DNA from: Nocardioides kongjuensis
GTDB lineage: Bacteria; Actinomycetota; Actinomycetes; Propionibacteriales; Nocardioidaceae
DNA length: 64,000 bases
NCBI RefSeq assembly: GCF_013409625.1
Contig: NZ_JACCBF010000001.1
Coordinates: forward strand, 3,413,001-3,477,000
Reading direction: 5' to 3'
The notes beneath the pieces are model-generated. The model did not search any database, was not told the DNA's origin, and saw only the letters and a program-made list of their open reading frames with translations. The position numbers and the translations under genes are program-made. Shown here one piece after another: positions 58,959 to 64,000 of the stretch; within the stretch, counting starts at the first letter, position 1; every line of letters begins with the position of its first letter.

Positions 58959-59795
58959 TCAGGCGGGAACCAGCGTGATGTCGCCGGAGACGGTGGTGGC
59001 GCGCAGCTCGACGTGGTCGGCGCCCGGCTCCGGCTGCCCGACGGGCGGCAGGGTCGAGCTGACCCGGCCGGAGACGGTGGTCACGTCGGTCCAGACCGGC
59101 GTACCCGCGGGGATGCCGACGTGCACGCGCGTCGAGGCGCCCTTGACCTGGATCCGGCCGCGGCGCGCCGTACGGACGACGACGTCGCCGGACCCGGTCT
59201 TGCTGGTCAGGTCGGCCGTGCTCTCGCCGACCTCGAGGTCGCCGGAGCCGGTCTTGACGACGGCGGTGCCGAGCACCTGCCCCAGGCAGACGTCACCGGA
59301 GCCGGTGGAGACGGAGGCGGCGCCGGCGACGCGGCCGAGGTCGACGGCACCCGAGCCCGTGCGGACGCGGACGTCGCCGTCGACCTCCGCGACGCTGATG
59401 TCGCCGGAGCCGGTGTCGACGACGACGGTCCGGGCCTGGTCGAGGACGACGGCGCCGGAGCCGCTCTTGACCCGCCCGGTCATCAGCCGGCCGCTGGCCG
59501 TGATGCTCGCGCTGCCGCTGCGCGCGATGAGGTCGCTGTCGAGCGGGACGACGACCTCGATGTCGAGCTCGTCGGCACGGCCGAAGATGCCGTTGCGCGG
59601 CTTGGGCGCGTGGACTCCGATCCGGCGACCGTCCTGGGTCACCCGGACCTCGGCCGCGCGGGCGCCCGTGAGGGTGACGTCGGTCGTGGCCTGGTCGGCG
59701 ACCCGGACGAGGATCCGGCCGCGGCCGTTCTCGACGTGGAGCCGGACCGGGCCGGGGGTCTCGAGGACCTGGCGGAGGGGTTCGTGGTCGTTCAT
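58959..59795 (-). CDS. DUF4097-domain repeat protein
   Basis: This 278-residue protein contains repeated beta turns of the form TGSGD/TGSGA (VVDTGSGDISV, RVRTGSGAVDLG, SVSTGSGDVCLG, VVKTGSGDLEVG, TSKTGSGDVVVR), typical of the DUF4097 beta-helix-like fold. There is no signal or membrane segment. It lies 30 bp downstream of the HicB-like regulator on the same strand, a common actinobacterial pair. Function unknown. Confidence 0.82.
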   Translation of the reverse strand: MNDHEPLRQVLETPGPVRLHVENGRGRILVRVADQATTDVTLTGARAAEVRVTQDGRRIGVHAPKPRNGIFGRADELDIEVVVPLDSDLIARSGSASITASGRLMTGRVKSGSGAVVLDQARTVVVDTGSGDISVAEVDGDVRVRTGSGAVDLGRVAGAASVSTGSGDVCLGQVLGTAVVKTGSGDLEVGESTADLTSKTGSGDVVVRTARRGRIQVKGASTRVHVGIPAGTPVWTDVTTVSGRVSSTLPPVGQPEPGADHVELRATTVSGDITLVPA

Positions 59796-59825
59796 GGGAT
59801 CTCCTGGTGAGCTGCGTGGACCGGG

Positions 59826-60380
59826 TCAGAGCCAGCCGGTGAGCCGGCGGCCGGCGCCGGGCCGGCGGCCGGGCTGGCCGCCGAACGGGAAGTCGTTGCC
59901 GAAGGGGACGCTGGACAGGTCGACGTCGACGTGGAGAGCGCGGTCGCTGGTCGCACCCCGGATCAGGTGCACCAGCCAGGTGTTGAGCGACTGGCCGGCA
60001 CCTGCGGCCGCCTCGTCGGCCCGCGCCTTGAGCGACTCGGGCAGCCGCAGGCTGACCCGCGCCTGCCCCTCGTCGTCGGCCGGCACCTCGGCGGCCACCG
60101 GCCCGGTCACCTGCTGCGGCAGCGCGGGCCCCTCGGCCTCGCCCGGCGTCACGACGAAGTCGAGGTCGCGACCGTCGAGCCGGACGTCCACCCCGCCGCT
60201 CGACATCGCCGCCGTGATCTCGGCCGCCGCCTGGCTGATCGCCTCCATCACCGCGAGGCGGACCGCGGGATCCAGGGCGTAGCCGAGCCGCTCGGCCACC
60301 TCGCGCGCCTGCTCCCCCGCGCTCTCGGCGGCGGCGAGGAGGTCGCGTCGGAGGCTGTCGACGTACGGCGTGATGTCCAT
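59826..60380 (-). CDS. HicB-like ribbon-helix-helix regulator
   Basis: The ATG at 60380 gives 184 residues. The N-terminal half is a long helix (VDSLRRDLLAAAESAGEQAREVAERLG). The second half carries a ribbon-helix-helix of the HicB/CopG type (ARVSLRLPESLKARADEAAAG followed by SLNTWLVHLIRGA). The C-terminal tail is rich in Gly, Pro and Phe. An exact 18-bp palindrome overlaps the start codon, with more copies of its half-site just upstream, so autoregulation is likely. No HicA-type toxin is adjacent; the partner is the DUF4097 gene. Confidence 0.78.
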   Translation of the reverse strand: MDITPYVDSLRRDLLAAAESAGEQAREVAERLGYALDPAVRLAVMEAISQAAAEITAAMSSGGVDVRLDGRDLDFVVTPGEAEGPALPQQVTGPVAAEVPADDEGQARVSLRLPESLKARADEAAAGAGQSLNTWLVHLIRGATSDRALHVDVDLSSVPFGNDFPFGGQPGRRPGAGRRLTGWL

Positions 60381-60410
60381 GGACATCATGGTGATGTCAT
60401 CATGATGTCA
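60371..60410. promoter_or_regulatory. Operator cluster of the HicB-like gene
   Basis: TGATGTCCATGGACATCA (60371-60388) is a perfect 18-bp palindrome over the ATG at 60380. Two more half-sites, TGATGTCA at 60392-60399 and 60403-60410, follow at an 11-bp step, close to one DNA turn. This fits several ribbon-helix-helix dimers side by side. Confidence 0.65.
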
Positions 60411-60433
60411 TTGTCAAGGGAATGTGACGTCAC

Positions 60434-60548
60434 GCCGACCCGGCAGAAGTCAGCCCCGAAAACACGCCGACCCGGCAGGAAGTGGCGCGGAGTGCGCCAC
60501 TTCCTGCCGGGTCGGCGGGAATTCGGAGTCAGTTGCTGCCGGGTCGGC
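60434..60548. repeat. Four copies of GCCGACCCGGCAG with a long hairpin
   Basis: The 13-bp unit occurs at 60434-60446 and 60466-60478 and reversed at 60504-60516 and 60536-60548. The middle pair extends to 23-bp perfect arms (60466-60488 and 60494-60516) around GGAGT. It lies just past the stop of the acyl-CoA synthetase gene and could stop transcription or be a small repeat element. Confidence 0.7.
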
Positions 60549-60550
60549 GA

Positions 60551-62194
<1,644 letters not shown>

Positions 62195-62328
62195 GCCCCC
62201 ATGGTGACGCGCCGGTGACCGCCGTCACACCCCTCGAAAGGAGGTGCGTGTCGGCGACGCCGTGGATCCTGTCCACAGGCCGCCGAGGCCGCTGCGTGCG
62301 ATCGAGGCGAGGGGGGAACCCGTGCTCC

Positions 62329-63318
62329 ATGACGCTGTCGCCACGGTCGGTGCCCACACAGGTCCAGGCGCTGCTCGACCTGCAGGGCGGCGTGGTCTCC
62401 CGGAGCCAGGCCCTCGATGCCGGCCTGAGCCGTCACGACATCGATCGCATGCTCCGTCGACATGAGTGGTCCGTCGTTCACCCGTGCGTCTACGTCGAGC
62501 ACACCGGTCCGCTCACCTGGCAGCAACGCGCATGGGCGGCCGTGCTCGCCTGCTGGCCGGCGGCTCTCGAGGGCCGGTCCGCGATCCGTGCGCACGAGGG
62601 CCCCGGCCGGCACGGCGCGCAGACACACCCGATCGAGGTCGTCGTGGCCCGCAACCGACGGATCCGTTCGCCGGCGGGCGTCGTCGTGCATCGCTCAGCA
62701 AGCTTCGAGTCGGCGGTGCAATGGAACCTGTCGCCTCCACGGCGGAGGTACGACGACGCCGTGATCCGCGTGGCCGACGCAGCCGGGCGCGACCTCGATG
62801 CCATCGCGGTGCTGTCCGATGCCTGCGGGGCGCGCCGGACGACCGCGATGCGGCTCCGCGCCCGGCTCGACCAACTGCCTCGACTGCACCGCCGCGCATG
62901 GCTTGCTCAGGTCCTTGACGACGTCGCGACGGGCACGTGCTCCGCCCTCGAGCACGGCTACCTCACCCTGGTCGAACGGCCGCATGGGCTGCCCGCGGCG
63001 CTACGCCAGGTTGAGGTGTCGAGCGCGGACGGTCGGCGCATGTTCCGCGACGTCGTCTACCGCGGCCGCCGCCCGGAGTGGACCCAGATCGTCGAACTCG
63101 ACGGACGCCTGGGGCACGACGGGACCACTGCCCGGGACCGTGACCTCGAGCGCGACCTCGACGCGGCGCTCGTCCGCGAGCACACGGTGCGGATCGGCGA
63201 CGGCCAGGTCTTCAAGCGCGGCTGCGCGACCGCGGCGAAGGTTGCCCGCCTGCTGCAGGCACGCGGCTGGCTGGGCGAGGCTCACGCCTGTCCGCGCTGT
63301 GCCGAGAGCCCGGAATGA
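62329..63318 (+). CDS. AbiEi-N/DUF559-like protein
   Basis: This 329-residue protein begins with a winged-helix-like domain (VQALLDLQGGVVSRSQALDA, IDRMLRRHEWSVVHPCVYV) as in AbiEi-type antitoxins. The second half, WTQIVELDGRLGHDGTTARD with a following DLERDLDAALVREHTVRI, resembles the PD-(D/E)xK-like DUF559 fold with Glu and Asp in place. Such two-domain proteins are frequent and unexplained in actinobacteria. No AbiEii toxin is adjacent. The ATG at 62329 follows a GGGGGG stretch. Confidence 0.7.
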   Translation: MTLSPRSVPTQVQALLDLQGGVVSRSQALDAGLSRHDIDRMLRRHEWSVVHPCVYVEHTGPLTWQQRAWAAVLACWPAALEGRSAIRAHEGPGRHGAQTHPIEVVVARNRRIRSPAGVVVHRSASFESAVQWNLSPPRRRYDDAVIRVADAAGRDLDAIAVLSDACGARRTTAMRLRARLDQLPRLHRRAWLAQVLDDVATGTCSALEHGYLTLVERPHGLPAALRQVEVSSADGRRMFRDVVYRGRRPEWTQIVELDGRLGHDGTTARDRDLERDLDAALVREHTVRIGDGQVFKRGCATAAKVARLLQARGWLGEAHACPRCAESPE

Positions 63319-63374
63319 CGAAGTGTGGAGCGAGGTGCGCGCTGTCGCGGCACCACGCTCCACACTTCGCGACC

Positions 63375-64000
<626 letters not shown>

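Noticed and set aside
59826..60380. HicB-like gene considered as half of a hicAB toxin-antitoxin pair
   Set aside because: No HicA-size toxin frame lies on either side. The neighbours are a DUF4097 gene and an acyl-CoA synthetase.
62329..63318. AbiEi-like gene taken as part of a phage-defence island
   Set aside because: No toxin partner or other defence genes are near. Single proteins of this type are common in actinobacterial genomes.

Overview
The window is about 70% GC and densely coded on both strands. It has many GTG starts, 1-4 bp stop/start overlaps and actinobacterial marker families: F420-type oxidoreductases, a mycothiol-linked maleylpyruvate-isomerase fold, DUF1918, DivIVA, an IdeR/DtxR box, KstR-like operators, PucR/CdaR regulators and a PHA synthase. 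Together these suggest an actinomycete chromosome, most like Nocardioides or a close relative. This is inference from gene content; no 16S rRNA gene is present. There is no phage, plasmid, transposase or CRISPR array, but several short palindromic mobile-looking elements are present.

Layout. 1-6.3 kb: F420/LLM, DUF1214, aldo/keto reductase, SDR and sulfotransferase genes, with two KstR-type palindromes marking a lipid/steroid-type catabolic block. 6.3-14.6 kb: small metabolic genes, a cytochrome P450 behind a large LuxR-type (LAL) regulator, a 50-residue protein, then a nitroreductase overlapping an ABC exporter. 14.6-18.5 kb: PucR regulator facing phaC and an alpha/beta hydrolase (PHA turnover), ending in a 114-bp inverted-repeat element. 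18.6-21.9 kb: DUF1918, DUF1992, a membrane protein and two tandem HpcH/CitE-type lyases, followed by the second copy of a composite palindromic element. 21.9-26.5 kb: secreted SGNH hydrolase and PucR, divergent from a ferredoxin reductase plus acyl-CoA desaturase pair. 26.6-29 kb: a two-gene cassette of unknown function.

29-37.2 kb: an enoyl-CoA hydratase with a large palindrome at its start codon, two paralogous Cys-rich mini-proteins around a DUF1294 gene, then a translationally coupled GGDEF-EAL protein and MshEN-glycosyltransferase pair (cyclic-di-GMP output), a DivIVA-like protein, an SDR and a DinB-fold protein. 37.3-43.1 kb: secreted GH43-like protein, FadE5-type acyl-CoA dehydrogenase, cysteine-free Rrf2 regulator, a gene-free GAGCG-rich stretch, a coiled-coil protein, a KstR-site-controlled SnoaL protein and an FBP zinc protein. 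43.1-50.5 kb: secreted beta-helix protein, DUF2461, DUF3592, tRNA-Gly, SGNH hydrolase, dCTP deaminase, IdeR-box siderophore-interacting protein and a hydrolase.

50.5-64 kb: an operon for the last three steps of a meta-cleavage pathway (hydratase, acetaldehyde dehydrogenase, hydroxy-oxovalerate aldolase) with a divergent IclR regulator; a secreted CocE-type peptidase; SDR; TetR; a 160-bp MITE-like element that supplies the last base of both neighbouring stop codons; an epimerase; a DUF4097/HicB-like pair with its own operator cluster; an acyl-CoA synthetase behind a repeat-rich hairpin; an AbiEi/DUF559-like protein; and the C-terminus of a low-complexity protein. The shared operators tie separate loci into what look like lipid/steroid catabolic regulons. 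The GGDEF-EAL/MshEN pair is the most likely signalling module.
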